From: Ricordea florida
Taxonomy: Eukaryota > Cnidaria > Anthozoa > Corallimorpharia > Ricordeidae
Direction: 5' to 3'
DNA length: 64,000 nt
Assembly: GCA_949710005.1 (NCBI GenBank)
Contig: OX453272.1
Location: 30,047,932 to 30,111,931 of the forward strand
Shown: one piece after another, positions 1 to 13,000 of the stretch
Numbering within the stretch: position 1 is the stretch's first letter
Layout of the letters: the number at the start of each line of letters is the position of its first letter
Translations under genes and position numbers: made by a program
The notes under the pieces: generated by a model
The model's input: the letters and a program-made list of their open reading frames with translations, nothing else
What the model was told of the DNA's origin: nothing
Database searches by the model: none

Positions 1-172
1 AAATCTTTCATCAGTTTGCTTCTCATTCAAAAGTAGTGCATTCAGAAGATCATTTTTCTGAAGAAGGTTTGTTTAGAAGTCGGTTTTCCAAGTCAAGTGT
101 CAAGTTTAAGGGAAAGTGGAAAGTGCGAGTGCTGAGTCACGCATCAGTGAGCAAATATTATGCAGACAAAAC

Positions 173-403
173 TTATGCAAATTTGTGGTCCATAGCACGG
201 AGTCTTTCCACTTCTCGGCTTTCTTCGCTACAATTTTGTCTGTTTTCCACAGCACGGAATCTTTCCGCTTCTCGGCGTTCTTCGTTAACATTTTGTCTAT
301 TTTCTCGAGCCCGGACTCTTTCTGCTTGTCGGCGTTCTTCGCTATAATTTCGTCTCCTTTCTCTTTCCCGAGCGCGCCTTCTTTGGCGATCTACTTCGCT
401 CAT
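173..403 (-). CDS. Basic 19-residue-repeat ORF fragment (57-bp repeat)
   Basis: A 57-bp unit recurs about 3.5 times between about 190 and 400 (the string ttcttcg falls at 221, 278 and 335). Read on the minus strand it gives an Arg/Glu-rich 19-residue repeat with the core EERRxAERxRAxEN, 76 residues in all. Because 57 is a multiple of three the frame is kept. Similar charged repeats occur in front of helicase-like proteins of some animal mobile elements, but no helicase or other domain is seen here. It could be the edge of a gene or element lying outside the window, or a relic. The function is not recognised. Confidence 0.3.
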   Translation of the reverse strand: MSEVDRQRRRARERERRRNYSEERRQAERVRARENRQNVNEERREAERFRAVENRQNCSEESREVERLRAMDHKFA

Positions 404-689
404 TCTTCCTCAGTTAATTCTTGCTCTCTTTCCCGTTGCTCTTCACCTGAACCCTGTGTTCTGCAAGTTATATTTTCTCTGCTATTGTTTGTTGACATAG
501 CAATAGAAATTGTTTCGTTTATCCTTTAGTAAAACTTTAACAGTGTAGAGTAGTAATAGTGTGTCTCAAAAGACAATGAACTGAAAATTTCTTTTTCAGT
601 CGTCAACGCAATTTCCCGCCAAAAATATGCGGGCTACCAGAACAGCTTCCAAATAAATCACGTCACCTCGATGAGTTGACACATGAGCC

Positions 690-758
690 CACAATATGGT
701 CATGTGATGCTGGTCAGTGGCTATCCCGTTTTGACAGCTGTCAATTGACCATATTGTG
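690..758. repeat. Inverted repeat (hairpin), 13-bp arms
   Basis: CACAATATGGTCA at 690-702 is answered by its exact reverse complement at 746-758, with a 43-base loop. A third, partial copy of the arm (TTGACCATATT) lies near 925. It looks like a small MITE-like unit; no coding function is apparent. Confidence 0.5.
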
Positions 759-859
759 AATGTCCAATATAAAAGATGTGGATTTGCCAAGACAAGCCTG
801 AGATACCCCTCCCTTCCTTTTGATAGTCTCCCCTACCCTACCCGTACAATCTGTAGACG

Positions 860-890
860 CGTACGTACGGACGTACGTACGTACGTACGC
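860..890. repeat. (ACGT)n microsatellite
   Basis: An imperfect run of the self-complementary tetramer ACGT/GTAC of about 31 bp. It carries short spurious ORFs on both strands. Confidence 0.85.
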
Positions 891-945
891 TCGGTCAGTC
901 ACGTGACAACCAAAAGAAAAGAGGTTGACCATATTCCATGAGTAT

Positions 946-984
946 GGGGCTCTGCTCCACGCGCGCTTCGCGCACGGGAGCCCC
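946..984. repeat. GC-rich hairpin, end of a dispersed element
   Basis: GGGGCTC at 946-952 pairs with GAGCCCC at 978-984, with an inner GCGCG/CGCGC stem and a CTTCG-type turn. It is followed by CGCTAAA. The same layout (GGGGCTC, inner stem, TTCG turn, GGAGCTCCGCTAAA) forms the right end of the element at 4324-4723, so both look like termini of one repeat family. Confidence 0.5.
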
Positions 985-1189
985 GCTAAAATCGCTCAAA
1001 TTACGTTTAATTAATGATTTCATTGTTTCTTATTAGGTCGAACATGCAGTCCGGAACTGCCATAATTTTTTTTTTAAAAAGTCTTACATTACGCTTAGAC
1101 CACCTATGATTTTGAGAGATCTCGAAAGCCATCGGTCGTTCTAGGTTATGGATCAATGTCGGTAGACTAAATTGAAAGCAGCCATATCA

Positions 1190-2095
1190 CGATATTTTAT
1201 AAATAAGCTTCATGTAATTTACTGTAAAACTGAAGAAAAACCTCCAAAAAATAGTTTGTTTTAAGTAGAATGAACACTGGATAAGAAGTACTACGGGATC
1301 TTAGTGTCATGTCAGACTTGAAGACGGCGCGTATGCCTTGTTGATGTGGGCTGCGGCGGAGGGTCTCTGAGACCCTTTTGATGTAGGGCAGCACCGCAGT
1401 AGACTTAAAATCTGTCGTGTTTGCTTTTCTCGGTGCTGCATTTTTGGTTTTAGTAACTTTCTGCAAGAAGGAACAGGGAACACCATTAGCGATAAGAACT
1501 GTGGATAGATGTTTCTTCTCCTCTGCTGTTCCCGATGGTTTAGTGATGATACGTTTGGCCCGGTCGTTTAAGTAGTTAACAATACCGCGTTTTACTGATT
1601 GTTGATGGTGTGCGTGGGCTTCCTGTAGGCAGTGGTGTGGAATCTCCCGTCTGGTTCCTTAGTCACTAGTGAATCCAGGAAAGCGATCTTGTTGTCGTTC
1701 TCAGTTTCCATGGTGAAGCGGATGGACGGGTGCTGTTGGTTGAGGTGATCCAGGAAATTGTCCACGTCGTTACGTGTTATGATGGTGAAGGTGTCATCTA
1801 CATGGCGTTTTCAGATCTTTGGTGTTACAGGCGCGGTTGCTATGGTTTGTTTTTCAAACACCTCCCTGTAAAGGTCGGCAATTGACGGCGGAAACAGGAC
1901 TTCCCATCAGTGTACCTGCCTGTTGTTCGCAGAGAGAACCGTTATACTTGAAATACGTGGATCTCAAGACGAAAATGGAGGGCGTGAGCGCTGTACGGTC
2001 TGGCAGGCTCGGGTCGTTGTTTAGTCTCTGTAACGCGGCTTGTACTGCTCCTTGTATAGGGACGTTGGTGAAAAGCCGAAAGTTCCCCTGATTAT
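1190..2095 (-). pseudogene. Penelope-like reverse transcriptase remnant
   Basis: Read on the minus strand from about 2090 downwards, degenerate pieces in several frames spell the conserved order of a Penelope-like RT: LFTNVPIQGAV (near 2075), GTLMGSPVS (near 1900), the catalytic block as RHVDDTFT (near 1790-1806), FLDSLVT (near 1665-1690), then FKSTAVLPYIKRVSE (near 1370-1410). Several frameshifts and stops separate them, so the copy is dead. In this family the last block precedes a GIY-YIG endonuclease; I find no such domain before the similarity fades near 1190. The assignment rests on motif order and wording known for the family. Confidence 0.7.
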
Positions 2096-2109
2096 AAAAC
2101 TTGATAAAA

Positions 2110-2520
2110 CTCGATGTTCTGTTTCATATCGATGCTTATATATCGTAAGATATATAAGCGCTCATATCGACGCTTTCATATCGTAAGATATTGTCGGGCA
2201 ATTAACGCCACACATATCGGCCGAGTATCGAACGACACCGAGTTTCAACCGCGTATCGGTAAGGTATCGGCAGACTATCAGTAAAGTATCGATAAGGTAT
2301 CGGTCGAGTGTCGACGAGACTAAAATGGTATCGGCCGACACACATATCGGCCGAAATATCGGCCGATAAATGACCAGCACTCGATCGATACTCGACTGAT
2401 ACTTGACCGATACTCGACTGATACTTGACGATACTCGGTCGATATGTCGACCAAGTGGCGACCGCTACTCGGCCGATATATCGACCGATAGTGTCGACCG
2501 ACACTAGCTACAGTAAACAT
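2110..2520. repeat. Array of 11-12-bp TCGAC/CGATA units
   Basis: Imperfect tandem units built on ACTCGGTCGAT and close variants, self-complementary in part, so ORFs appear on both strands. The right edge (CTACAGTAAACATGATCC) is a diverged version of the terminal sequence at 19648-19665. This array is therefore probably a broken copy of the inverted-repeat element described at 18920-19674. Confidence 0.7.
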
Positions 2521-3042
2521 GATCCGTTAGTACTGCACCACAATGATGTAACACTTTATGTCCATATGTGATACTGGTGGCCCTAATAAGCAGCTACGAT
2601 TGGGACTTTCAAAACTGGCCAGTTAAGTAGAGGTTTGCCGCTTAATCTAGAGGTTTAATATTAGTTTAGAAGGAAATGGAAGTTAATGATATTTCATTGA
2701 TCACTATGGTCTAATTAACAAATTTGCAGGTAGTTATAGCATTTGTGCAGTTTTCCTTCAAAATATCGCCTTCATTTGCACTTTGAAAAAATCTAAACAC
2801 AGTAATAAAAGTTTATATCAGGTATCCACAGAAAAATGGCTATGTCATAAGACTTGTAAGGCCTTACTCACCATCCTGTTCAGAATAAACAAATACCCTG
2901 CTCTTAAAAAAAACTAATGATGGCTGCTTATTAGAGGTAAATACACACCTTTGCAACAGCAAAAAGGTGGCAGCAGCCGCTTAACAGAGGTACCCAATAC
3001 TGTATTTAATTTACAGGTAACTCGGGACTTTTGAAATTGCCT

Positions 3043-3605
3043 GCTCGATGGAAGGTGGCCGCTTGATAGAAGGTGGCTGCTCGATGGAAGGTGGCTGCTT
3101 GATAAAAGGTGGCCGCCTGATAGGAGGTGGCCGCCTGATAGAAGGTGGCTGCTTGATAGAAGGTGGCCGCTTGATAGAAGGTGGCCGCTTGATAGAAGGT
3201 GGCCGCTTGATAGAAGGTGGCCGCTTGATAGAAGGTGGCCGCTTGATAGAAGGTGGCCGCTTGATAGAAGGTGGCCGCTTGATAGAAGGTGGCCGCTTGA
3301 TAGAAGGTGGCCGCTTGATAGAAGGTGGCCGCTTGATAGAAGGTGGCCGCTTGATAGAAGGTGGCCGCTTGATAGAAGGTGGCTGCTCGATGGAAGGTGG
3401 CTGCTCGATGGAAGGTGGCTGCTCGATGGAAGGTGGCTGCTCGATGGAAGGTGGCTGCTTGATAGAAGGTGGCTGCTTGATACGAAGGTGGCTGCTTGAT
3501 AAAAGGTGGCCGCTTGATAGAAGGTGGCTGCTTGATAGAAAGTGGCTGCTTGATACGAAGGTGGCTGCTTGATAAAAGGTGGCCGCTTGATAGAAGGTGG
3601 CCTGG
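3043..3605. repeat. 18-bp minisatellite, about 31 copies
   Basis: The unit TTGATAGAAGGTGGCCGC repeats head to tail about 31 times, with blocks of a CTCGATGGAAGGTGGCTG variant at both ends and a homogeneous core. Since 18 is divisible by three, both strands stay open (a Gly-rich frame on plus, Pro-rich on minus), but these are artefacts of the repeat. Single related units lie just upstream (2630-2660, 2975-2995). Confidence 0.95.
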
Positions 3606-3863
3606 TAATGGAGGTGCACCTGTATACAGTTCTCCTCTGTGGTCCTCATAGGTTTGACATATTGTTGGTCACCCTTATATTCTCTTTATCTGTTGTCACC
3701 ACCAGGTATTGATATCACTAAGAGAGTTGAAATGCTGATCATTGTTAGGACTCAAGGGTTTATGAAAAAGTATTTATATCCTGATATCAGGAAAGTTGTA
3801 GTATGTTCATTATCATCAACTGTACTTGCTGTCCTTGTTAATCTTGCGTTTTACTCTTTTCAG

Positions 3864-4005
3864 TGTAGACAGCCATTCTGGTTGCGTTGAACATGATAAC
3901 AGGCCCTTTGAGTTTTACGACAAGGATGAAGGCCAGCCAGTATGTTCACATTGTGTTGTTGTGGGAGAAAGACAGAGCCATAATGTGATTCCTATTGCTG
4001 AAGTT
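3864..4005 (+). CDS. RNF17: Exon: B-box-type zinc finger of the Tudor gene
   Basis: First exon I can support. It follows a TTTTCAG acceptor, starts with the last base of a split codon, ends in phase 0 before GTAAGT, and encodes 47 complete codons. CVEH (CxxH), then CSHC (CxxC) and a later His match the zinc-ligand spacing of a B-box 2 finger. In RING/B-box proteins this module mediates self-association and follows the RING; here nothing RING-like is seen in the 1.3 kb upstream, which is occupied by a minisatellite and unrecognised sequence. Confidence 0.75.
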
Positions 4006-7000
4006 GTAAGTAACCCAGTACTTATGCTTGCTTACATATTAACCATTATGTGAGTGTGACACATGGAGAAACAACAAATTCTCTCCAACTCTGTCTTTCA
4101 CTGGCCAGTTTTTCACAGTTCCCTTTCTTCATTTATTCCTGTTGCTGTTCTTGGAAGTTGCCTTTTTCGTTTACCTTTTGGTGTTCAGCACTTTTCAGTT
4201 CTAGGTAGAGTCATGGTCCTCTGCTCAGTCTGTCTCCTTTAAAAAAATGGTCTAATCAAGCATGTTGATAAAAGTACATATAAGTTGTACCACCATAAGA
4301 TATTAAATAGATTTAGCCAAGCCTAAAAGCGGAGCTCCTCACACAGACCCTCACACATTGAAAATGCTGTCACTAAAGTTATTAAATACGCCTGGTGTAC
4401 GCAACTACTTAAAGAAGATTCGATAGCTGAAAAAAATCGTCAAAAAAATAAAACATCTAGCTCGCAACTCAACAGAAGAGCCATTGCGCGAAAAACAAAG
4501 CCTCGTTTCGGTTTAAGACCTTCAAAATATCCCGGATGACTATGGCCGCCATGTTGGGGCAACGTCGTCGTCGTCGTCGCTAGGCACACGCGCCCGCGAG
4601 CCATGCCGCTAGCCACGATAACCATGAAAACTCAAACGCATGGTTTTCTCAATTTCTATCCTCGCACGGTAGTTATGGGGCTCCGTTCCGCGGCTCTTCG
4701 AGCCGCTGTGGAGCTCCGCTAAATGGGAAGGTGGTGCTTCAAGCATGAGCCATGCAGTCGAATGACAAAGGTTCATTGCTCAAAGCAGGAACTTCCCTTA
4801 GGATATAATGGTGGTACAACTTATTTATCAGCTTGTTTGATGAACCCATTTTTTCGGTTTTTAATTTCCTAACACATTGCCAGCTTTTGTTAGAAACAAA
4901 TTTCAATTCATCTCCCCTGTCAACAGTAGGGCAAAATATTCTCTTGGTTTGTTTGCTTGAAAAGCTGTTTATTTCAAATTTCCCTGAGGGCATTAGATTC
5001 TTAGAGTTTTCTTAATACCAGTTGTGCTGAGTAAAAGAGAGCTTTATATGTATCATTTGAAACACATTAAGGGTTTCAAATTTTCTCTGTTTTTACAATC
5101 TGCTAGCTGTACAGTAGAAATTTCGTTCTCATAAGGAGAAGTTGCCTGCTGATCTCTTCAGAGAGTAAAAGGGTTATTATACAGTGAAATGTGAGGTTGA
5201 TTGTAATATTATGTACTTGTACACACAAAAAATGTAAAAAAAGATTTGTCCCTCTTCAGTTTTAGTTGTTGCGATTGATACTGAAAAAAAGAACAGACTG
5301 GAACAGATTTTTGCCATGCAACTTCTGAATACCTTGATGCTTTTGGGTTATAATTCTGTTCTAGCTTGATAGTTTTCATGGTTTCTGGTAATTGCAATGT
5401 GCAATGCTCAAATTTGTATAATACTGAGATAATCAAATCTTCTATTAAATTTCTTCCTGCAGTGCAAATATAATTTTTTATTAATTTTATTCCATGTACA
5501 GGTATACTTAAATTGTTAAGAAAATTAATGCACTGATTTAAGAACTAAGGTTTTTACTGAGGTGCTACCATTGTTCTTTTTGCTTTATGTGTATAAGCTT
5601 TAGTATTTAACAGCTTGCTGATTAACACATACAGTATGCATTGATTTAAAGGCCAAAGATGTGCAATGTCAGTTTAAGGCTTCACTTGAAGAAGTAGCAA
5701 ACATCCTCAAGCACCTTGAAACATCACAACAGGTCAGTTTTAAATAAAGCAACTTCTAGCCAGTGATTCAAAGCGCAGATTTAATTTTTTTATTTTATTC
5801 ATTAGTGGTTAGCATGTTGGACTGTAACTAAGTTTGACCCTAGGTAATTTATTCAAGTGACTGTCTCTACCCTAAAATCAATACTTGTTGTTTTACGAAA
5901 ACATTTTTTGTACTGTCAGTAGCTAAATTTTTGAATAAGATTTAGTTTAACCTGAACAGCTATTCTTAAGATAGCATTTTAACAGACTAGGACCTCCAGT
6001 GGAAAGTAAAAATACTTCAAACTACTGGGAATAAAGACCCTGCAGATTCATAAAGGTCTAAGTATTGTCAATACAAAGGGTTCTGTAAATGTAACGGCGA
6101 TAGGTTTGTACTGAGCTCGAATCATCAAGGACCACAACAACCATATACTAAGTGGCGACTTTAATTGATAAACGAACACGTAAGAACTGAAATAAAAGTA
6201 CGTAATTATAATGAAATAACAAAGAATAGAGTTGCATAACAATAGAAATCACTAAGCTATAAAATCACAGCCAAAGGCTAAGCAAATAATCAAAAACAAT
6301 CGCAGTACATAAATCGGTTATGAAAACACAAACCTCTATGCCAATCCTGGGGCAATCGAAACTTTAAACTAGGCTCCAGATGGATAATAGTGAGCTTGTA
6401 AACGTTTGCGACTAGACAAGAAAACCACGAGGCGACCAGATTCACTCCGACTGCGCATGTCTAATGTGCAGGAGAGTTCGTCACGCAAACTAGTAACGCA
6501 ATGCGAAAGCGCTAACATGGCTCCCCTAAATTGTCAATGCTGATTGTCAATTTATCCAAAGGTAAACAAAAATTAGAAACCTACTTATGAAAGGAAAGGG
6601 AAAACTGCAGATATTAAAGTTAACTCAACAGGAGTTCGTTAGTTCCTTGTTCCTGTCTTCAGACTGCTACATGTTCCTCATATTGGCTCCTCGGTGGGGA
6701 TCCCCGGTCCCAATTAAGCGAGGTCGCAAGGAACAAGGAGAATGAGTTTCTGTACTGGTCTATCCAAATATGTGCACGGCCTTGATCTTTTTCCTTCTTT
6801 GTCCAGGGTGGGGTCAGCGACCATTACTCTCACCTTTCTCACAAGCCCGTCGTCACTGGGAAGGACTTCGGTGACTCAGGCAAGCTGCCATTGGTTCCGT
6901 GGAAGATTCTCTTCTTTCATAATGACTACATCGCCAGCTTGCATGTTCCTATTTGGTCTGATCCATTTCTGCCTTGACTGCAATGAATGTAGAAAATCGG

Positions 7001-10000
7001 TCTTCCATCTAAGCCAGAATTCATTTGCCAAGTGCTGGACTCTGCGCCATCTTTTCTTGCAATAAAGATCTTCCCGTTGGAAGGAACCAGGTGGAGGGAG
7101 GACGACACTGGACTTCATGGTGAGAAGCTGACTTGGTGAGAGAGGTTGTAGGCATTCAGGAGAGTTCATATCACTAACAGCGAGTGGACGGCAATTGACG
7201 ATAGCTTCAGCCTCAGTCATGAAGGTACGTAGCGACTCATCGTCGAGCTGTGAACCATGGCCACTAAGCAGGGCCGCAAGAATGTTTCGTACAGTGCGGA
7301 TTTGTCATTCCCATGTTCCTCCCATATAACTGGCATGGGGAACGTTCATTTTCCAATCCACCCAGTCACAGTTCCTTCTTAAAAGCTCTTGTCTGATCTT
7401 GTCGTTGTCCATTTCTGAAAGGGCTTGCTGAAGCTCATTCTTTGCCCCAATGAAGTTCGTACCCTGATCGGAGCGGATATGGCGGACTGGCCCACGGCGA
7501 CCAACGAAACGGCGGTAGGCGTTGATGAAGGAATCTGTACTCAGGGAATTTGCAACTTCAATATGGACTGCTCTCGATGCCATGCACGTGAATAATACTC
7601 CGTATCTCTTCACCTCACGGCGTCCCTCCTTTACATACCAAGGGCCGAAGTAATCCACTGCGCAATATGTAAATGGTGGGGCAGATTGAACGCGATATTG
7701 AGGGAGATCTGCCATCTTTTGTTCTACTACGGCTCCCCTCAGGTTACGACAGACCACACATTTTGCGATGTATTCAGATATGACTGAGCTCCCACCAATT
7801 ATCCAGAAACCGGCAGACCTTACTTGATTGTGTTATTCCCCGTCCTTGATGTTTGACAACTTCATGGTAGTGGGAGACAACTAGAGTAGTCACGTGGTTC
7901 CTCTTAGGGAGGATTACGGGGTGCTTTTCAAAGGCTGTCAAATTTGAATGCTTAAGGCGACCTCCAACTCTTAGTACGCCCTGATGGTCGAGAAATGGAT
8001 TCTTCATAACTCTAAAGGATGCACGATCCTGTGCGTCATCTTGGTTTCTTGATGTGCGTAGCAAGCACATTTCTTCCTGGAATTCTTCCCTCTGGACGCT
8101 CTTGATGATCTCTGTTTCTGCTTCTTGAAGATCCTTTGTGTTGACCGGGATGTACTTATCTGGTGCTTCATGGCTGCATTTTGGGGGTTGAGTCGCAGGG
8201 ATCTCTTGTGGAATGCTCTCCTGTGAACCATCCGACTTCACTTTGTGTGAGCATTTTGAACCGCGCCGTTGTTTCCTTTGCAAGCGCAAGCAGGTGGCCA
8301 CAGCTATCTTTGCTCTATGCTAGCTTGAGATACTCTTAATGCGCTCCAGAAGGGAAAAGCGCTTCTCTTCAATGTGAGTTGATAGGGTGGAGATCTTCCT
8401 GACTTCTGGGTCATCTTGTGAAAGGACCATTGGTTTTTTATCACCAGGGGAACCCTTGGTCTTCGATGGACTCCAAAGGAATTCTGGCCCTCTCCACCAA
8501 CGCGAGCTTTCAATCAGATCCCTGGTATAAAGGCCACGTGAGGCATCATCAGCCGGGTTTAGCTCTGTTTCAATGTGTTCCCATTGACTGGGCGAGGTGG
8601 AATCCCAGATCTGTTGCACCCTGTTTGCAACAAAGACATGAAAGCGTCGAGCCTCATTAGATATTCATTCATTCATTCATTCATTCATTTTATTTGCCAT
8701 ATAAATACAAAATTTTTACAATTTAAGGTTGGAATAATGAAATTAGAAAAAAAGGAAATGGCGAGGAGACCTGAAAGAAACCACGAGGCTTATAATGAGT
8801 CAGGTCTCCTCAACTTAGGATAAACTAGTCTTGATAATATAATTACAATATGGGCTTATGATGGCTAACTTTGACCGCGAACTCACACACACACATACAC
8901 ACACACACACACACATGCTAAATTAATTAATCTAATAATCTACTTAGTGCCATACTGGACCCATACTGAAGCTAATACGTACTGAGAAGGAATTCGTTAA
9001 GCTTTCTTTTAAAAGAAGCAGAGGAGGACGAAGCAGTTATAGTAGAATTTAGCGAATTATAAAACTTTGGACCTTGGAAGTAAATTGAGAACTGTCTGGT
9101 GTTCGTTCTGCATAGTGGCAAACGAAATAAATGGGCATTCCTAGTATTATAATTATGGATTTGACTGTTTATTAGAAAGAGGTTATTGAATTTGGAAGGG
9201 AGTGTAGAGTTCTTGAGTGAAAACATAAAAAAACCTAATTGAAACGAATGGATATCATGAAATTTTAAAAGTTTAAGGTCCTTAAAGATGGGACTAGTGT
9301 TGGCATCGTAGGTAGAGTTGTTCACAATTCTTAGCGCACGTTTCTGTAAGATTACAATTCTTTCAAGGTTCGCTTTATAGGTGCCACCCCAAGCTAGATT
9401 GCAATAGTATAAGTATGGAAGTATCATTGAATTGTACAAGGTACGGAGAGATTGAGTTGAGAGAAAAAACCTAGATTTATGAATGATTCCTATGGATTTT
9501 GATAATTTACTGGCTAATAGAGATATATGAGGTTTCCAGGTCAGATTATCATCTATAAAGACACCCAAGAACATGGTTTCAGAAACACGAAGGATAGGCT
9601 GCTCGTTTATAAAAACTTGAAATCCAAACGATTGCCTTTTTTGCCAAGGCTTAAATACCATAAAAGTAGTCTTGGATAAATTCAAGGAAAGCCGGTTTGC
9701 GGCAAACCAAGTTGACAGTTTGTTTAATTCTCTATTTAATGTATTAATTAGGTAAACAGGATCATTGTGAGAGATAAATAAGTTTGTATCATCAGCAAAC
9801 AAAATTGCATCAAGTATGGAAGCGTTGTTCAAATCATTGACGTACAAGATAAAAAAGAAAGGACCAAGAATAGAGCCTTGAGGCACCCCACAGGAGATCC
9901 CCTGTGGGGAAGACCTAACATTGTTAAATTCGACAAATTGTTTCCTCTCAGAGAAATAACTTTTTACCCATTCTAGTGCCAGACCACGGATCCCATAATG

Positions 10001-13000
10001 CTCCAGTTTGTCAAAAAGGATGACATGATTTACCGTGTCAAATGCTTTCGAAAGATCTAAAAATACTCCAATAGCATGTTCTCTTCTATCAAAAGCAGAA
10101 GAAATTTTATCACACAAATCAATAAGCGCGAGGCTTGGGGAACGATTTTTCCTAAAGCCATATTGATTATCACAGAGTACATTGAAGTCATTGAGATAAT
10201 TTATGATACGGTTGTAAATTATTCGCTCCAAAAACTTTGAAAAGCAAGGTAGAACTGAAATAGGTTTGTAATTACTGAAGAGAGCTTTATCACCTGATTT
10301 AAAAATAGGAACTACACGAGCAATTTTCAATTCATCTGGAACGATACCGTGGATAATAGAGAGATTTATAATGTGAGTTAGTGGAGAGGAAATGCTGCCA
10401 ATAGATCGTTTTATAATAGACATGGGAATGTTGTCATACCACGCCGATTTTCCCGCCGGAAACTTACATGCAATATCCACAATCTCCTCCTGAGTTGCTA
10501 AATTTAGGAACATAGACTGAGGGAAATCGCCAAAAAGAAAATTTTTATGCAAAGTGGCAGATTGAATCCGTTTGGCAAGGTTTGGTCCAATATTACTGAA
10601 GTAACAACAAAATCGATTTGCAATCTCCATTGGATCAGAAATTTCTTGGTCATCAACCTTGAAAACAGAGTTGGGTTTGGGTCTCAATTTCTTATTATTT
10701 AGAACCTCATTAAGCAGACGCCAGGTGGCTCTCATATTAGATTTTGACTCGTTTAACTTCTTATCGTAATATAAGCGTTTCGCAATTCGTAAGGAGTGAT
10801 TTAATTTGTTCTTATATGTTTTGTATATCCGTTCCTTCTGAGTTGAAGGATTTGAAAGATACCGCTTATATAATTTATTTTTCTGCTTGATAGATTTAAG
10901 AAGGCCCTGAGATATCCATGGCCTCCTCGGATGAAGGCGGCGTTTTAGTTTCTTCAAAGGGAAATGTTTTTCGTAAGTTTTAGTGTATCGCTCAAGAAAT
11001 TTACTATAGCAGATTTTAGGATCATTATACCCGTCGAGGTTAGACCAGTCAATACAATCTAACTCCTCTAAGAATCTGGATATATTTTGTTCGCTTTTGT
11101 CACGAACAAATAAACTTTCTTGGCATTGATGGGTACGCATATGATCAAGGGAAATGGAAAATATTGGCAAATGGTCCGAAATGTCAGTTATCAATAGCCC
11201 AGACCTCAAATAACTATGCTCGACATGATTGGAAAAAATGTTGTCTATCAGAGTAGCAGTATGAGAAGTAATTCGGGAAGGCAGCATGATTAAGGGAAAA
11301 AACAAATGAGAATACAAACCATCCAAAAATTCCCCGGTGGCGTTGTGATTTTGATTGTTCAGCAAATTCAAATTAAAATATCCCATTAAATAGCATATTT
11401 TGTTGTCCCAAGATATTTTCCCTAATACGTCGTTCATTCTAATCACGAAATCATTTACATTTTGATTTGGAGGGCGATAAATTATACCAACAATAACGTT
11501 TCTCTCATGGGATCGAATGATCTCTATGAACAATGATTCCATCACCTCATCTTCATAAGCATAAATATCTGTGCGAATTCTAAAATCAAGATTGTCTGAC
11601 ACATACAAACCCACACCTCCACCCGTTTTGGCAGAGCGATTTTTGTAAACAAAGTTATAACCATCAATGTTGACTCCAAGTGACGAATCCTGTAACCAGG
11701 TTTCAGTTATCCCAACAACGGAAAATTTTACATTTAGAGTAGACAAAAGAGTCGATAATTCATCAACCTTATTTTGAAGACTTCGAATGTTAAGATGGAA
11801 AAACGAAAGATGGTTCAATTGTTCACAACTGATCATGGTTTCATTTTGGAGAGTATCGTTAAATTTATCTTGTACATAATAAGAACATCCACCATCAATA
11901 TTGAAATGTATGTCAGGGTCCAGATCATCAGACCGAACTAAAAACCGTTCGAAATCTCAAGTCAAAGGATTTATAGATAAGTTTGATAGTCTCTCAGGAT
12001 CAAAATGAACAGGTCCATTTCTGAATTCATAAATCACCGCAGCAAATTCATTATCATCTAAATGACTAAACGGTAAAGCATTTAGGGACATATTATTATT
12101 ACTAAGTGTATAATAAGGGAGTAAGTAAATAAATAAAAGAACTTAGCTGGACTCTACTCTACGTCTGTCCTTTATAACAAGTCTGTCCAACACAAAATAT
12201 GCCATTTTCCCAGCTCTCTTGGCCTCCTTTAGCTTGTCAAGCTGCGCTTTCCGCTTTTCCATAGTCTCGTTTGCGACGTCTTCACTCAAAAATATACCAG
12301 GCGGTTTCATCCTTCGGGCGGCTCTAAGAATTTCATCCTTTTGCTTCCAATCACATAAACGACACACTATGGTTCTTGGGCGTGTGTTGATACCATCAGC
12401 AGCACCTGATCTTGATCGTGTTCCAGTGCGATGCGCTCGCTCTATCACCGGTTCAAAGCTCAAGTTCAGCTTTTCCTGAAGGACTTCCTTCGCTTTTGTT
12501 TCAGTATTCAGCCAGGTCTCGTTGTCTTCTTCGCGAATTCCATCAATACGGACATTATTTCTTCGGCTTTGGTTCTCGAGATACTCCAATTTTTCTTCGT
12601 GTTTATGTAGGCCACGTTGGATGTCCTCAAGTTCTTCGTCCATGTCGTCTATGGTGTCTGCAGCTTCCTTTAAGTCGTCGATATCTTGCTGTGAATATTC
12701 CAAGCTCGCTTTCAATTCAGCGACAGATTTAACGACATTGTCAATTCTGGTATTTACGGAAGACAAAACCGACTCAAACATGTTCTTAAACATTCGCTCC
12801 TGTATCTGGAGCATCTCTCTCAGAGTCGCAAGAGAAACGAACTCAGTGTTTGAAGGATCAGCGTCTTTTCCAGTGTTGGCGTCCTTTCCAGTATAATTCA
12901 TAGAGGTTTTAGCATTTCGCGTCAGCATGATAAATAGATCACTTAACAATAAGGCAATGAATAGCAAACTCAAAAACTTACAACAAATCATTAGTAAACG

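Noticed and set aside
3011..3649. Pro/Ile-rich and Gly-rich ORFs over the 18-bp array
   Set aside because: Unit length divisible by three keeps frames open on both strands; no non-repeat coding sequence attached.
3639..3863. Possible upstream exon (ending in GIDITKRVEM.. text)
   Set aside because: No RING or other motif, and no donor giving the required phase was found.
12219..12896. Plus-strand ORFs over LINE ORF1
   Set aside because: Shadows of the minus-strand coiled-coil gene.
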